Assembly (NCBI GenBank): GCA_963682055.1
Contig: OY821749.1
Location: 33,549,631 to 33,613,630, forward strand
From: Primula veris
Lineage: Eukaryota > Streptophyta > Magnoliopsida > Ericales > Primulaceae
DNA: 64,000 nucleotides
Direction: 5' to 3'
Positions 12,287 to 24,562 of the stretch are shown here, piece after piece. Position 1 is the stretch's first letter, and each line of letters starts with the position of its first letter. The notes under the pieces are model-generated. The model saw only the letters and a program-made list of their open reading frames with translations. It was not told the origin of the DNA and did no database searches. Position numbers and translations under genes: made by a program.

Positions 12287-12354
12287 AAGTGAGGTCATCA
12301 TTTATAGGTTATAATCTTATACTTATTATATTCTCTACTTTACCTTTTAAATGT

Positions 12355-12630
12355 AGATTATGAGTCTAATTTTAACCGATTAATAACTTATATTAAAATT
12401 GTCGAAATGAAAATTTTCAAAAGTATTATGAGTGTAATTTTAACCGATCAATAACTTGTATTAAAATTGTCGAAATGAAAATTTTCAAAAGTTGATCATA
12501 TAGTTCAAATGCTAAATTTTATGATTACATTTTAAAAAAATTGATTTCGACAATTTTAATATAAGTTATAAACCGTTTAAAATTACACGTAATTTCGTAA
12601 TAAAGAATTAAATAGAAACGGATGGACCAT
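12355..12630. mobile_element. Stowaway-like MITE with internal ~66-bp duplication
   Basis: The left arm is present twice in tandem: TAATTTTAACCGATYAATAA followed by TTAAAATTGTCGAAATGAAA, at about 12368 and 12434. The right arm (GATTTCGACAATTTTAATAT, then CACGTAATTTCGTAATAAAG) ends at AGAAACGGATGG. The arm duplication is unusual within this family. Confidence 0.65.
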
Positions 12631-13036
12631 CAATATTATTCTCACCATAACTTTATCTTACGTCTGTTACAGTTTTTAATGGAGGATTATTTGTTTTGTG
12701 AACGATCTTATATTCGGATCTATTTTGGTGTTTTACTTGGAAAAAGCTGTAGGAGTATTTAGCTTAAGAAAACAAATTTAGTGTTTATGATTTAATTCGA
12801 AGGTACGTAAAACAATATTTTATTGTCATATCCTGCAATAGGATGGATAACAAATATTTTTAAAAAGTAACTTTGATGTAAGTGATTCGTAATTAATGAC
12901 ATAATTAAATAAATCAAATGACAAATGACATTGAATAAAAACGAATAACAGTTGAAAAATCATATTTGACAAAATACACTTAAACAATTTCATTTAAATG
13001 ATCCAAAATTCTTCAAATAGAATCATATTCTAATGA

Positions 13037-13175
13037 GAAGCAGAGTACCTGATTCTGAGTCAGGGTTACTCTGATTTTCACAGCCATTAGATCTGTTATT
13101 TTATTAATACTGTAACAGATCCAATGGCTGTGGAAGACAGAGTAACCCTGACTCAGAGTCAGGTACTCTGCCTCC
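13037..13175. mobile_element. Mutator-like fold-back MITE, copy 1 (139 bp)
   Basis: This is a near-perfect hairpin. The left arm starts GAAGCAGAGTACCTGATTCT and the right arm ends as its complement (AGAGTCAGGTACTCTGCCTCC). The arms pair down to CAGCCATTAGATCTGTTA around a ~15-nt AT loop. The direct repeat ATTCTAATGA flanks it at 13027-13036 and 13176-13185, fitting a 9-bp duplication plus one chance base. Short non-autonomous elements with long TIRs and 9-bp duplications are typical of Mutator-like MITEs. Confidence 0.85.
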
Positions 13176-13908
13176 ATTCTAATGATGACGACAACTAATT
13201 AAAGTTTAGAATAATGCCTTTTCAAAGTTTACTAAGTATGCTTCAAATTGAGAAAGTACACATGTGATGATGAATTAGCACAATTTCACAAGCAAGATGT
13301 CAATGTCACTTTACTCAATCGACCAATTACATTGTCATGACTCGATAGTTGACATGTTCAAAGTCTTTGAATTGTACATTTTCAACATTGCTTATCATAA
13401 TTTTATTTTGGTCAAAATCAGTTCGTATTTGCTTTGAATTGTTTGTTACCAAAATTAGGTTTAACCCACTTACAAATAATACTGAATTTTTTTTGGCACA
13501 AAACCATAATATGCAAGTGGAACTAGTGTGTAATTGTAACCGTGTATATGAATAATTGAATATGACTATGGGTCCCTTGTAATTCCACTTGCTATTCAAT
13601 TAATATTAATAATAATAATAATACTTGCTGATTATTTGTCACAAAGGGTTAAAAGCAATGTTACTCTGATTTAAATAAACTTCTCAATAAACGAGGTAAA
13701 AAATCGTTACTTCCAGAATTAAATGCTCTTTCAAAATTTAAGACAGAATATTTAAAGGCAATAAATTTCAGAATAATTATTGTCTTAAGTTAGTTATTCT
13801 TCCATAATTAGTTAGTTTAATTACCTTATTTTTCAGAATAAAATTTGTAATTTTCTAGAATTAATTACTTCCATAATTTAGTTACCAAATGAAATTTATT
13901 AAAATAGC

Positions 13909-15385
13909 ATTACCAGTATAGTTTTACTACCAAATACTTGTTATAAGTGTACGTAATAATACCAGTATAGGTATGAAAGACTGAATGTTATATATTGTTG
14001 TATTGGTTTAGATTTTATTATTAATATTATTTCGAAATGAGTACATATTTAATGTGCTTTCAAGTGCCGACATTTTAAATTCATTAAAATGTTGTTACCA
14101 AATACTTGTTATCAATAATACTAGTATAGGTGTGAAAGACTAAATGTTATATATTGTTGTATTGGTTCAAATTTTATTATTAATATTATTTCGAAATGAG
14201 TACATAACTTTCAAGTGTCGACATTTTAAATTCATTAAAGTGTTGTTACCAAATACTTGTTATCAATAATACCAGTATAGGTGTGAAAGACTGAATGTTA
14301 TATATTGTTGTATTGGTTCAGATTTTATTATTAATATTATTTCAAAATGAGTACATATTTAATGTGGTTTCAAGTGCCGACATTTTAAATTCATTAAAGT
14401 GTTGTTACCAAATACTTGTTATCAGTGTACGTAATAATACCAGTATAGGTGTGAAAGACTAAATGTTATATATTGTTGTATTGGTTCAAATTTTATTATT
14501 AATATTATTTTGAAATGAGTACATATTTAATGTGCTTTCAAGTGCCGACATTTTAAATTCATTAAAGTGTTGTTACCAAATACTTGTTATCAATAATACC
14601 AGTATAGGTGTGAAAGACTGAATGTTATATATTGTTGTATTGGTTCAAATTTTATTATTAATATTATTTTGAAATGAGTACATATTTAATGTGCTTTCAA
14701 GTGCCGACATTTTAAATTCATTAAAGTGTTGTTACCAAATACTTGTTATCAATAATACCAGTATAGGTGTGAAAGACTGAATGTTATATATTGTTGTATT
14801 GGTTCAAATTTTATTATTAATATTATTTTGAAATGAGTACATATTTAATGTGCTTTCAAGTGCCGACATTTTAAATTCATTAAAGTGTTGTTACCAAATA
14901 CTTGTTATCAGTGTACGTAATAATACTAGTATAGGTGTGAAAGACTGAATGTTATATATTGTTGTATTTGTTCAAATTTTATTATTAATATTATTTCGAA
15001 ATGAGTACATATTTAATGTGCTTTCAAGTGCCGACATTTTAAATTCATTAAAGTGTTATTACCAAATACTTGTTATCAGTGTACGCAATAATACCAGTAT
15101 AGATGTGAAAAACTAAATGTTATATATTGTTGTATTGGTTCAAGTTTTATTTCGAAATGAGTACATATTTAATGTGCTTTCAAGTGCTGACATTTTAAAT
15201 TTATTAAAGTGTTGTTACCAAATACTTGTTATCAGTATACGTAATAATACCAGTATAGGTATGAAAGACTGAATGTTATATATTGTTGTATTGGTTCAAA
15301 TTTTATTATTAATATTATTTTAAAATTAATACATATTTAATGTGATTTATAGTGTCGACATTTTAAATTCATTAAAGGGTGATGA
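13909..15385 (+). repeat. Tandem array, alternating ~159- and 168-bp units, about 9 copies
   Basis: The anchor GTTGTTACCAAATACTTGTT (with one or two variants) starts at about 13923, 14091, 14242, 14401, 14569, 14728, 14887, 15055 and 15211. Spacings are about 168, 151, 159, 168, 159, 159, 168 and 156 bp, and the last unit ends at about 15378. The longer units contain an extra ~9-bp GTGTACGTA-type segment after TTATCA; the shorter ones go straight to ATAATACCAGTATAGG. Copies are highly similar (only scattered substitutions), pointing to recent amplification or homogenisation. No coding potential. Confidence 0.92.
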
Positions 15386-17134
15386 TTTGAAAGATTAGTT
15401 TAGGAATAGAGTAGAATAAAGATCTACCTTTCATGTGAGTAATAAATATATAAGTGGTCTGATTATGTGGGACATGAAAATGTGCACTTTTAATAACTTT
15501 GCACATGTTACTTATAACTACACTTACCCCAACCATTCGAATTAAGCAAAATCTCTATTTCCAAGACTAGTTTCCATTTAAATGGCTGACAATTTTGTAG
15601 TTTTCACTCCATTTTTTTCCCATTCATTGGTTATTCTGCCTAGGTGTTATCAAATTTCAATTTTATTCTGTTTATTACACAATCAATATTTCTGTCTAGA
15701 GTATATATAAATATAACTCCCCTCCACCGCCAATATTTGTTTTGTTTACAAAATATAACTAAAATACTTTAGGAAAAAAATGAAAGATAACGGTTAGTGT
15801 TGAGAAAAAAATGATATCTTGTTTTTTTCTACGGTCTACAAAAATAGAGAAAAATAGTCTATTTTTTCATTTACTTATTTCCAACGAAAAATAAAATGGG
15901 TTCTGTATGCACACGATCATCTAGTTGACAACTATTGAAGTTTTTAATAAGGACAAAAAACAAACTTTAACAATTTTTTTACAACACTTTTTTTTATGTT
16001 TTTAACACATTGTACACACCTTGTTGGCTAAACTTGTATGGTTAATTAGACTTCATTAAATTTCCAAAGAAAATGCTACAATATTCTATAGGGTTTTGGC
16101 TTGTTTTACTTGGTCCAACTTGGAAAAACCAAGGGGAAGTTTCCCAATAACCCCACAGATATAAAAGTTCGTCAGAAAAGACAATACAAAGTGGGGTAAG
16201 TTGTAAAAATGGCATCCAAACTCCAACGTTTGCGAAAAATATCCGTTTAGTCCCATCGTTATCATAAAGCGAAAATTATGTTCTTCGTACTTATAACTCT
16301 CTCAATTTTAGAGACTTAATTAGTGATTAGTCCAGGCGAAAACATAATTTAGAAATAGGTAAAGCACAAACAAACCAATCCAATCGTTATGTTGTTGTGC
16401 TACACATCTTCATCGAGCAGCTCTAACGAGTTACAATTCTGTTATTGAGTTGTTGGAGAAAAGTTGCACTTGTCGACGATTGCTTGTTTAGTTATGATTT
16501 TATTGTTGGAGAAAAGTTACACTAGATTTGGTAGTATGTATTTGATAGTTTATTATGAGTCCAAACAGGCTGCATATATTTTCAGTCAGATTGGAACTCT
16601 GTCGAGTTATGTTTTCTGGTGCATCTGCTCAGGTGAGTTGTAATTAATCATACACTTGCTTAATTAAACTTCAAATTTTTCAACGACTTCTTTCATAACT
16701 AAACCAAATTTGATGTGGTTATCATATTTCATCTCACGTGATGTTGTTATCAGACATCAATTATAATAACAAAGTCGGTTGCGAATTAAATATAAAAAAA
16801 ATTACTCAAAAAAGGAAACATTCACAATAACTCACCGAGCTAATTGGATTTTTGTACCTTCTATTATTGTGTTTTATTAGTTACTACATATTATTATCAA
16901 TTTTTCTCTTTTATACCTTGTATTCAATTTGTTGTGAATTCTATCATCAAATTTTAGATGGAAAACCAGCATAACACATATGTTTTTTCATCCATATTTG
17001 TATGAAAAGATTCAATTTTTTTTTAAAAAAAACACGAGTAAAAGGTATATTAGTTGAAAATACTAACCATGTAAAGTATTAATTAAGAAACACAACAATA
17101 AAAAGTACAATTTTCGAATTGGTACTAACAAGTA

Positions 17135-17372
17135 CTCCATCCGTTCCCATTTAATTGTTCACTACGAAACTACGTGCAATTTTGACCGGCTTATAACTTG
17201 TATCAAAATTGTCGAAATGATTTTTTTTAAAATTTAATCATAAAATTTAACATTTGAATTATATAATCAACTTTTAAAATTTTTTATTCCGACAATCTTG
17301 ATACAAATTGTTGCCCGGTCAAAATTGTTTGTAGTTTCGTATTGGACAATTAAATAGGAACGGAACGATGAG
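17135..17372. mobile_element. Stowaway MITE, intact copy (238 bp)
   Basis: The left end CTCCATCCGTTCCCATTTAA and the right end GGAACGGAACGATGAG are inverted repeats, flanked by TA at 17133-17134 and 17373-17374. That is the TA target duplication and CTCCxTCCGTTCC terminus of Stowaway (Tc1/mariner-related) MITEs. The interior folds back almost completely. Confidence 0.88.
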
Positions 17373-17552
17373 TAACAACTTAGGAATGGAAGGTATTAAA
17401 AGAGACGAGACCAAAAAGTGTAACAATTAAATTTAGAAAACGCCAATTAAAATTGTATTGAACTACTATAATATTCTATAATATTTAAACAAATAAAATT
17501 TTGTAATAAGAAGAATAGTTGAAAAATATAATGCGCCGTGAAGTCGAAAATA

Positions 17553-17587
17553 AACCCCCCTCTCTTTCTCTTTCTCTCTCTATATAC

Positions 17588-17626
<39 letters not shown>

Positions 17627-17700
17627 TTATATATTCTATTTCTCTATTTTATGCCTATAAATAAGCCAATGCTCTCCCAATTCTCCTCTAACATTTTATT
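17553..17700 (+). promoter_or_regulatory. Probable core promoter of the guanylate kinase gene
   Basis: A CT-rich tract (about 17560-17582) and a long TA microsatellite (17594-17620) are followed by TATAAATA at 17656-17663. A start site near 17690 would give a 5' leader whose intron ends at CAG 18309-18311, just before the exon carrying the ATG. Placement is inferred from spacing. Confidence 0.45.
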
Positions 17701-18345
17701 ATTTTGTTCAGCCTAGTTTTTTTCTACTCTGATAATTCACAAAAAGTTAAAAAAATCGTTTTTATTTCTTGGATCGATTTTTTATTTAATGTTATTAGAT
17801 TTATAACGGAAGATCAGCTGGGCAGTTGCATATATTTGCATTTAGACCAGATTTTGGTGGGTTTTTTTATTTTGATCCCTGGATTTATATTCTTTTATTA
17901 TTGTTTTTTCGTTAATTGGAGGTGGGTTTTTGATCATCTTTTTTATAGTATTTATTTTGTTTTAGTAGCCAATGTGTTGTTTTATTAATTTGATCTCTGG
18001 TTTTATATTATATATATATTTTTCAGTGGGTCTGTTAATTTTGTGGTCTTTTTTTCTAATTTGATCAGAGGGGTATTTTTTTTCCGGTTAATTGGAGGTG
18101 GGTTTTTGATTTTTTGGGTTTTTGACCATCTTTTAAAAAAAATATATATATATTAATAGCCAAGGTATTGTTTTTTTAGTTCTTTAATTAATTTGAATCA
18201 TGAGTTTTGTGATTTAGTATTCTTTAATTTTTTCTTTTTTTGTAATGTCCAAGTTTTTGCCTTTTTCCTTTTTATTATGTTAAAATTTGAACATATTAAT
18301 TTATTGATCAGGTGCTGCTGTTGATATTGTAGGGCTATTATTAAT

Positions 18346-18428
18346 ATGGTGAGTTTCTATTGATCTCTGTTTCTAATTTCATTTATTTATTTATAATTAT
18401 ATATATATATATACTTACATACTTTACA

Positions 18429-18480
<52 letters not shown>

Positions 18481-21400
18481 GACAATGAAATAGGGTTCTG
18501 GAAAGATCTTGACTTAAATGACAATGTGATTTGAATTAAGCATGATCAAATTTAATGGTTTTATTATGGTATGATATGGTGCTTTCTATTAATTATGATC
18601 AAATTTAATGGTTTTATTATGGTATGATATGGTGTTTTCTATTAATTATGATCAGGGAGAAGCTCCAGCGTTTTGTGTAGATGATTTTGAAATGGAACCA
18701 ATAAAATCCAACCCCGAAACAACTACGATTGTCGGCGATAAAATGGTATTTTTCGTATCTTTGCCCATGGTTTTCTAGCAATCTGTGCCTTAGGAAGTAA
18801 ACAGTAGTTTAGTTTTGCTCCTATTTCTGAAAGTTCGAGTTTTTGTTCCCTTTTTTTTCTGTCTTAATCAGTATGTGATTGGTGGGACCACCGACGAATC
18901 CACACCCTCTATCGAAGTTCGAATCTTCGACAGATCTAGTGGTGAATGGTGAGCTTTAAACATAACAAGATCGCAGTTCTGTTAAGGCTTAGTTTTAGGA
19001 AGTGAAATAATTGGTTAAATTTGCTAAATCTTGTAGGATCATACCCACTGTGCTGGGGACAAAACCAAAACAAAGTAAGGGCCATTCGGCTATGTATTTG
19101 AACGATGATCGTATTCTGGTTGTCAAGGGTGGTTCCTCCCCTGATGAGACCACCTGGTTTCTTGAGGTTGGTTAATTACTTTTCTTGTTATGACAAAATT
19201 CGCTAGAATATTACTCGTATGCGCATCTGTTAAATTTCATTTTTTGTGGTATATGCATTAGAGTTGTTAACTAATAGAGAACTTTTAAAGAGTTAGTGGA
19301 GATGAATGGAGTATGAATATGAACTTCTTTCTAGGTGAGGTTGCAGAAGAATCTGTGCCATTGACTGTCAACTTATTTTCTATGCCTTTTGTTACCTTAA
19401 CTTATTGCAGCAATGAGTCTAAAATAACTGTAACGCTTATGAACACCTCACAACGTATTAAACAGAACCTGGGCTGAAGTCGTAGTTTTGCGTAAATGGC
19501 TAGTGTTAAGGGATTATTCTCTTTTTATTTTACTCCAATCTTTTTGAATAGCTTTTACTTGCTGCAAGAACATGAGCCCTTGATACTATCATGCCCCTTG
19601 CATTAGATGTCTACTTATCTACCTTTTGATGATTTGATTAATTTTAATATCAGGTGGACACCAAATTTGTCAAAGAACAAAAGAAAAAGTATGGAACCGA
19701 CGTGGTTGTTTGGTCTAAGGGAGTAATTGGAGAAGTTGAAAAGCCTATTGTTATAAGTGGGCCCTCAGGAGTAGGCAAGGGCACACTTATTGCAAAACTT
19801 ATGAAGGAATTTCCGTCCATGTTTGGATTCTCTGTGAGCCACACGACGCGTGCACCAAGGGAGAAGGAGATAGACGGAGTTCATTATCATTTTAGTGAGA
19901 GAAGTGCAATGGAGAAGGATATACAAGATGGGAAGTTCCTCGAGTTTGCTTCTGTTCATGGGAATCTGTATGGAACTAGTGTTGAGGCAGTGGAAGTGGT
20001 TGCCGACGAAGGAAAGGTATATATATCTTCTATCTCACCTATCCTTTTATTGAGCTTTTTTGCTTTTGTATCAAACTAACACATGAAGGTCACAAAATGG
20101 TATTGTGGGCTGGTTTTTCCGTATGCTAAGTTGTGGGTTTAAAGCTTTACAATTACATGGCTGGTATATGAGTTGAGTACTCTATGTTAACTTCTGATTT
20201 TTAAACTAACTTGTTTGGTATGTTGGTCTTTGTTATTTCCTTTTCAAACTAACGAATGAAAATAACAATTTGGTATGCATGTTGTGTTTTCTGTGTATTA
20301 GATTGTGGGTTGCTAGACTTCACATGTTTGGTAGGTTTTCATGAGAGATGTTTTTAAGTTGTGTTTTCCAATTACATTATAATCGCGGAAGTCTTGAAAA
20401 GCTATACCTACAAAGGTATTTGTTGTCCACAGATTCTTGTAAACTGAATTTGAAAATTCAATAGTATACACCAAATAAATGAAAGCGAAGAGGGTTGAGA
20501 TTTGAGGCATTTGACAATTGGGAAAATGGTTTTTACAGGGGCTATGGCATACTAGGAAGATCAATTATAAACCCTTGGCATGTTCTTTTTTGCTATTGAA
20601 AAAAATGCACAATTTGATAATCATGTTATGATGATATTCATTTTGCGCACACTTGAAATGGTTTTTCCTGATGTGGCATTGTGTAGAGATGCATCCTTGA
20701 TATCGACGTACAAGGGGCACGGTCTGTAAGGGCTAGTTCTCTCGAAGCCGTTTTTATCTTTATCTGTCCACCATCCTTTGAGGAGCTTGAGAAACGCCTT
20801 CGGGAAAGGTGATATCACCCCAGAAAATTGAGAAGAAGAAAAATCACGATTTCTAATTTTGTATTCCTCTGTTATTTACTTTTTTGTCGTTAAATTGTTC
20901 AGGGGGACTGAGACAGAAGAGCAAATCCAAAAGCGTCTACGAAATGCTAAGGCGGAGCTTGAGGCAGGGCAAGCTTCAGGTCTTTTTGATCATATCTTGG
21001 TAAATGATGACCTTGATAAGTGTTATGAGAATCTCAAGGTAACTATTTCTCTTCATTCTATAATATTCAGTAGTTTTAGATGTATACAAAGGCCTTCTCT
21101 GGTTGCAGCTCTTGAGTGATTTCTTTTTCTGCTTAGAAGTTGGACTGCATTTGGTTTGATCAGATTAACATCTGAGGTTTTCTAGGTTTTTATACAAGCT
21201 TTATTAATTTGGATTGCCTCCTTTTTTGTTCTCGCTCGCTCTAAACAAATCTAGCTTATTTGTATAAAAGCTGGAAGCAATGAAAGCCAGAATGTGGTGG
21301 TATCATGTTAGGAGGGTTTACACTTCACAAAAACAAATTAAGTATACATATGACTAGATGAGGGTCACATAAACGAGTCTCATATGGAGTTTGTATCACT

Positions 21401-22280
21401 ATCGAACTCCATATCGAATTCTTTAAACTGTATCTACGCATTACCTTGAGAAACATTTTAATGGTTATTTATATGCTACAATGATGCAGAAACTCTTGGG
21501 TATCACTGGAGTTATTGTCACCACTCCGAAATTATGTAAGCTTTTGCGCGCCCTCATTAATTATCGAATTGCTTTTATTCTTTCACATTTTGAAGGTTGT
21601 GTACTTTTTCTTTATGCGTTATTTCAAAATTGACATTATCCTTGATGCAGCCCCCAAACTCGTCGAATTACCTTTGGACCATCAATTATCAAAGATTGAT
21701 AACGAAGTGATCATACAATGCAGTTTTGCTAAGAAGCTAGAAAATCCCCTGAAAAACATGTAAGATTCCCACTTGGCACTTTCTATTTCAGTTTATGCAT
21801 ATACATACGTTTTATATCACAACAGTTACCACTAAATTGACATATTTGTACGAAATTCCTTTTTAGCCACAACAACAAATCTTGATTTTGTTTAGCACTG
21901 CATATGTTTGATGAGCATCTGCGAAAATGGATTGATTTGCAATTAATATATATTTGAACAAATTAAGTTTCACTTACGAAACACTTCATTGATTTTTGAG
22001 TGGCATTCTATTCAACTCTTGATGGGAAATCACTTCAATAGACTTATTGTGGTTATATGGGAATAGAATTAAAAAGAACTAAATGAGAATGAAAAGTTCA
22101 CTAGCACTTGATAGGAATCAGTTTAAAATGTGTTGGAGTTAGCCCTTGATTACATTTTTAGTTTGATTGTTTTTTTGTGATTTTTGAAGGTTCGTCCTTG
22201 ATATTTCTGCACTCAAAGGAGGGGCACCTGGACGGACCCGAGGACTAAACATGTATGCCATGGAACCATGGCTTAGATGA
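18346..22280 (+). CDS. GK-2: Guanylate kinase, plant AGK type with kelch-like N-terminus
   Basis: Exons: 18346-18348, 18656-18745, 18872-18948, 19037-19166, 19654-20016, 20687-20808, 20903-21038, 21490-21535, 21651-21759, 22190-22280. The total is 389 codons, in frame throughout. The protein begins MGEAPAF, as in plant guanylate kinases. Residues about 32-100 form a single kelch/galactose-oxidase-like blade ([35 protein letters not shown]). The kinase domain follows with P-loop GPSGVGKGT (136-144), the GMP-binding [17 protein letters not shown] and the lid-region [16 protein letters not shown]. It converts GMP plus ATP to GDP plus ADP, in the cytosol/nucleus for this type. A ~70-residue C-terminal tail follows the catalytic part. 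The start codon is alone at an exon end. The symbol is by similarity; GK-1 is equally possible. Confidence 0.93.
18420..18482. repeat. TA microsatellite in guanylate kinase intron
   Basis: A nearly pure TA run of about 45 bp, interrupted near its right end by TGTATATATATG, lies in the intron that separates the start codon from the rest of the CDS. Confidence 0.9.
18542..18654. repeat. 54-bp tandem duplication abutting a splice acceptor
   Basis: The segment ATGATCAAATTTAATGGTTT through CTATTAATT occurs twice in direct succession with one substitution. After the second copy, ATGATCAG forms the acceptor of exon 2. The homologous position after the first copy reads ATGATCAAAT and cannot serve as an AG acceptor at that point. 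Confidence 0.9.
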
Positions 22281-23800
22281 GCTGGAAAACTCACCTGCTG
22301 ATGATGATGACTATTGCACCGTTCGAATTAAACAATTAACTCAATTTATTTGTTCAATTTCTGTTGTTTTTTACTGCTACACAAATAGGAGTTCGACATT
22401 AGATTTCAAGATTGATGTTCTTTAATTCATGTTTTGTGTTAAGCATTTTATCAGTATTTTACTTCAGAAATCAGAGTCTTGAGTTATGATTCATGACATC
22501 ATTTTACTTTACAAGGATATACAGGCTCAAAGATTGGGACATGAAAATAATGTTCCAAAAGGTTTTACAAATTAGCTTTTTTCAATTTGTTAAAATATAA
22601 CATATGAAAGCCTTTTAACTACTACAATAAATTATATAGTTTATAAGACGAGTTTTCTCGGGAGGTTCTTAAACCCACGGCAAAAACTAATTTTGAGGTG
22701 TTTCCAGATAACGTTGTATAAAGTTTTAACAATGGAGGCGGCTTCAAGGAAAAACGATTCGTGACGATGATTCAAACGCAACTATTGGACCAAAGCGTGA
22801 TTAACAGTTCTCGTTTGATGTGGTTACGATTCGAATGGACGGTGCCAGAAAACTTTGGATGGATGGCATTGTTAAACAATCGTCTCAAATGAATTTTGTA
22901 AAGATAAACAAAAACACGTAATACATACAAAAACAAACGTTACCAATTTCGGCAACAATCGAAAAGTATACAGACTACAAACATATTTAAATTCCAACTT
23001 AGGAAACCATCACGTTATTAAAAGTTATTAAAGGGTGATAACAACAATAATAATGATATCAATAATAAAAGAGAAAGGATTGTTAACACCAAAATTTTCA
23101 AACAAACAACTTGATGACTTGACTTATTAGTTGCACAAACGATTTTCAAAACCAATTTTCATAGTATTTAATACACAACAACCGTATAGAGCCAGATTGG
23201 TTCAATCAGATTGATTACCAGACAGTCTTTTATGTAATTTTTAGAATTCTTTTGACAACCAACCAAAACAAAAATAAAACCCAAAATATAATATTTATGG
23301 AAGTCTGATTGATACTACCCTAAACTTAAATATTAATTAAAAATATTTAAAATTTTAATGATTTTAATATATTTTATCTAACGATTCAACAAAATAAAAA
23401 CTCAAATAAAATATTATAGAACCCTATTTGAGACTAGCATAAACTTAAATATTAATTAAAAATATTAAATATATATGGCCGAATAGCAGACTCTTAAATT
23501 TCGGGGTGAAAATAAAATTATAAATTTACATTAATGACTCATGCGTTGATAGTGTGATTAAGTCTATATGGTAATTAGCATTATTGTTTAATACAAGATT
23601 GGTTTGGTGGCACTTAATCATAAGTTTTTTTTAGTACTAATATTATTGGGTGAGTATGGCATTTATTCAAACTACTATAATACGGATAAAAATAAAATGA
23701 GGATTACAAAAAAAAAAGAAGAAGATAAAAATGAAATTAAAATTAAAATAATTATATCAAAAGCCAAATAAATAACCAGGGAAAGGGCGCCACTCTCTCT
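22281..23800. other. Intergenic spacer, guanylate kinase to 3-beta-HSD
   Basis: The first ~150 bp are probably the guanylate kinase 3' UTR. No gene is supported. An AT-rich dispersed repeat (ACTCAAATAAAATATTATAG followed by AAACTTAAATATTAATTAAA) occurs at about 23320-23470, partly duplicated, and recurs at about 60465-60540. Confidence 0.65.
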
Positions 23801-24562
23801 CTCTCTCTATACAGATTGGTGACGAGATCCAAAACCCATTTCCGTCCTTAAATCGATTTACATCTTAAAAATAAATTATATAATTTTCAGGTGTGTTTCT
23901 CTGGTTTGGTTGGGTGGGTATACCTTCAATTTACGATTTCTCGCAACTTTGTTTTGTATGTTTATTAGTAGTTTAGTTTTATATTTGAGCCCATAAGTTG
24001 ATTACCATTGATAAACCTAATTTGTGATCATTATTGTTAGTTTAATTCTCGGTTATCCTTAGAATTTCAATTACTTCATGCAATTTTGGATAACTATGCC
24101 GTTTACGCTTGATCTTTATTTTTTTCTTGAAAACAGTATTTTTATTTATTTATTTATTTAATAAAGAGAGTCAAATACATTGATTATATTAAGTTAGAAT
24201 TAGAATTGACATTACTGCGAATAGTTTTTTGTGCAAACGTCAAGTTCAGGGTTTTTCAATTCATAATCGGTATGATTGGATTGATATTGATATTGATATT
24301 ACAAGCTACTTTACAATCACATTTAATGATTGATTGCGTATAAATTAGTCTCATTTACTGCTCATCTTTGTTTAGGCTTCTTTTAACTCGGCTCAAATTT
24401 AACTACCGTAAGGAAAGTTTTCAAGTAATTGAATGCAGGATGTGAATATTTATCTACTTGTGTTTACGGGTGAATAGTTTCAATAAAGAATGTATAAGTA
24501 ATATGTATAATGTGTTTGTTATTATTGTGTTTGTGTGTGTACAGTATATAAATAAGGTAACG
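23801..24562 (+). promoter_or_regulatory. Probable 5' leader with intron, 3-beta-HSD/reticulon gene
   Basis: A CT microsatellite (about 23793-23809) precedes a likely leader exon. TTTTCAG|GTGTGT at 23890 is a usable donor, and TGTGTACAG at 24543 a strong acceptor 19 nt before the ATG. An in-frame ATG at 24458 exists but would lie inside this leader intron. Confidence 0.4.

Larger units (their letters stand above)
9420..17600. other. Long intergenic spacer, remorin to guanylate kinase
   Basis: No protein-coding gene is supported. The open frames here are short and AT-driven. The spacer contains two CACTA-like MITEs, three Stowaway-like MITEs, one Mutator-like fold-back element, the 159/168-bp tandem array and AT microsatellites (for example 10233-10259). 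The stretches 9420-10900, 15386-17100 and 17400-17560 show nothing further. Confidence 0.7.

Noticed and set aside
13909..15385. CRISPR-like array
   Set aside because: Whole ~160-bp units repeat without unique spacers, and the DNA is plant nuclear.
17704..17988. 94-codon open frame upstream of guanylate kinase
   Set aside because: It lies in the probable leader and leader intron, and the hydrophobic composition comes from T-rich DNA.
24458..24562. Upstream in-frame start for the 3-beta-HSD protein
   Set aside because: It is interrupted by a strong acceptor site at 24541-24543 and the family starts at MGGG; this is probably leader intron.
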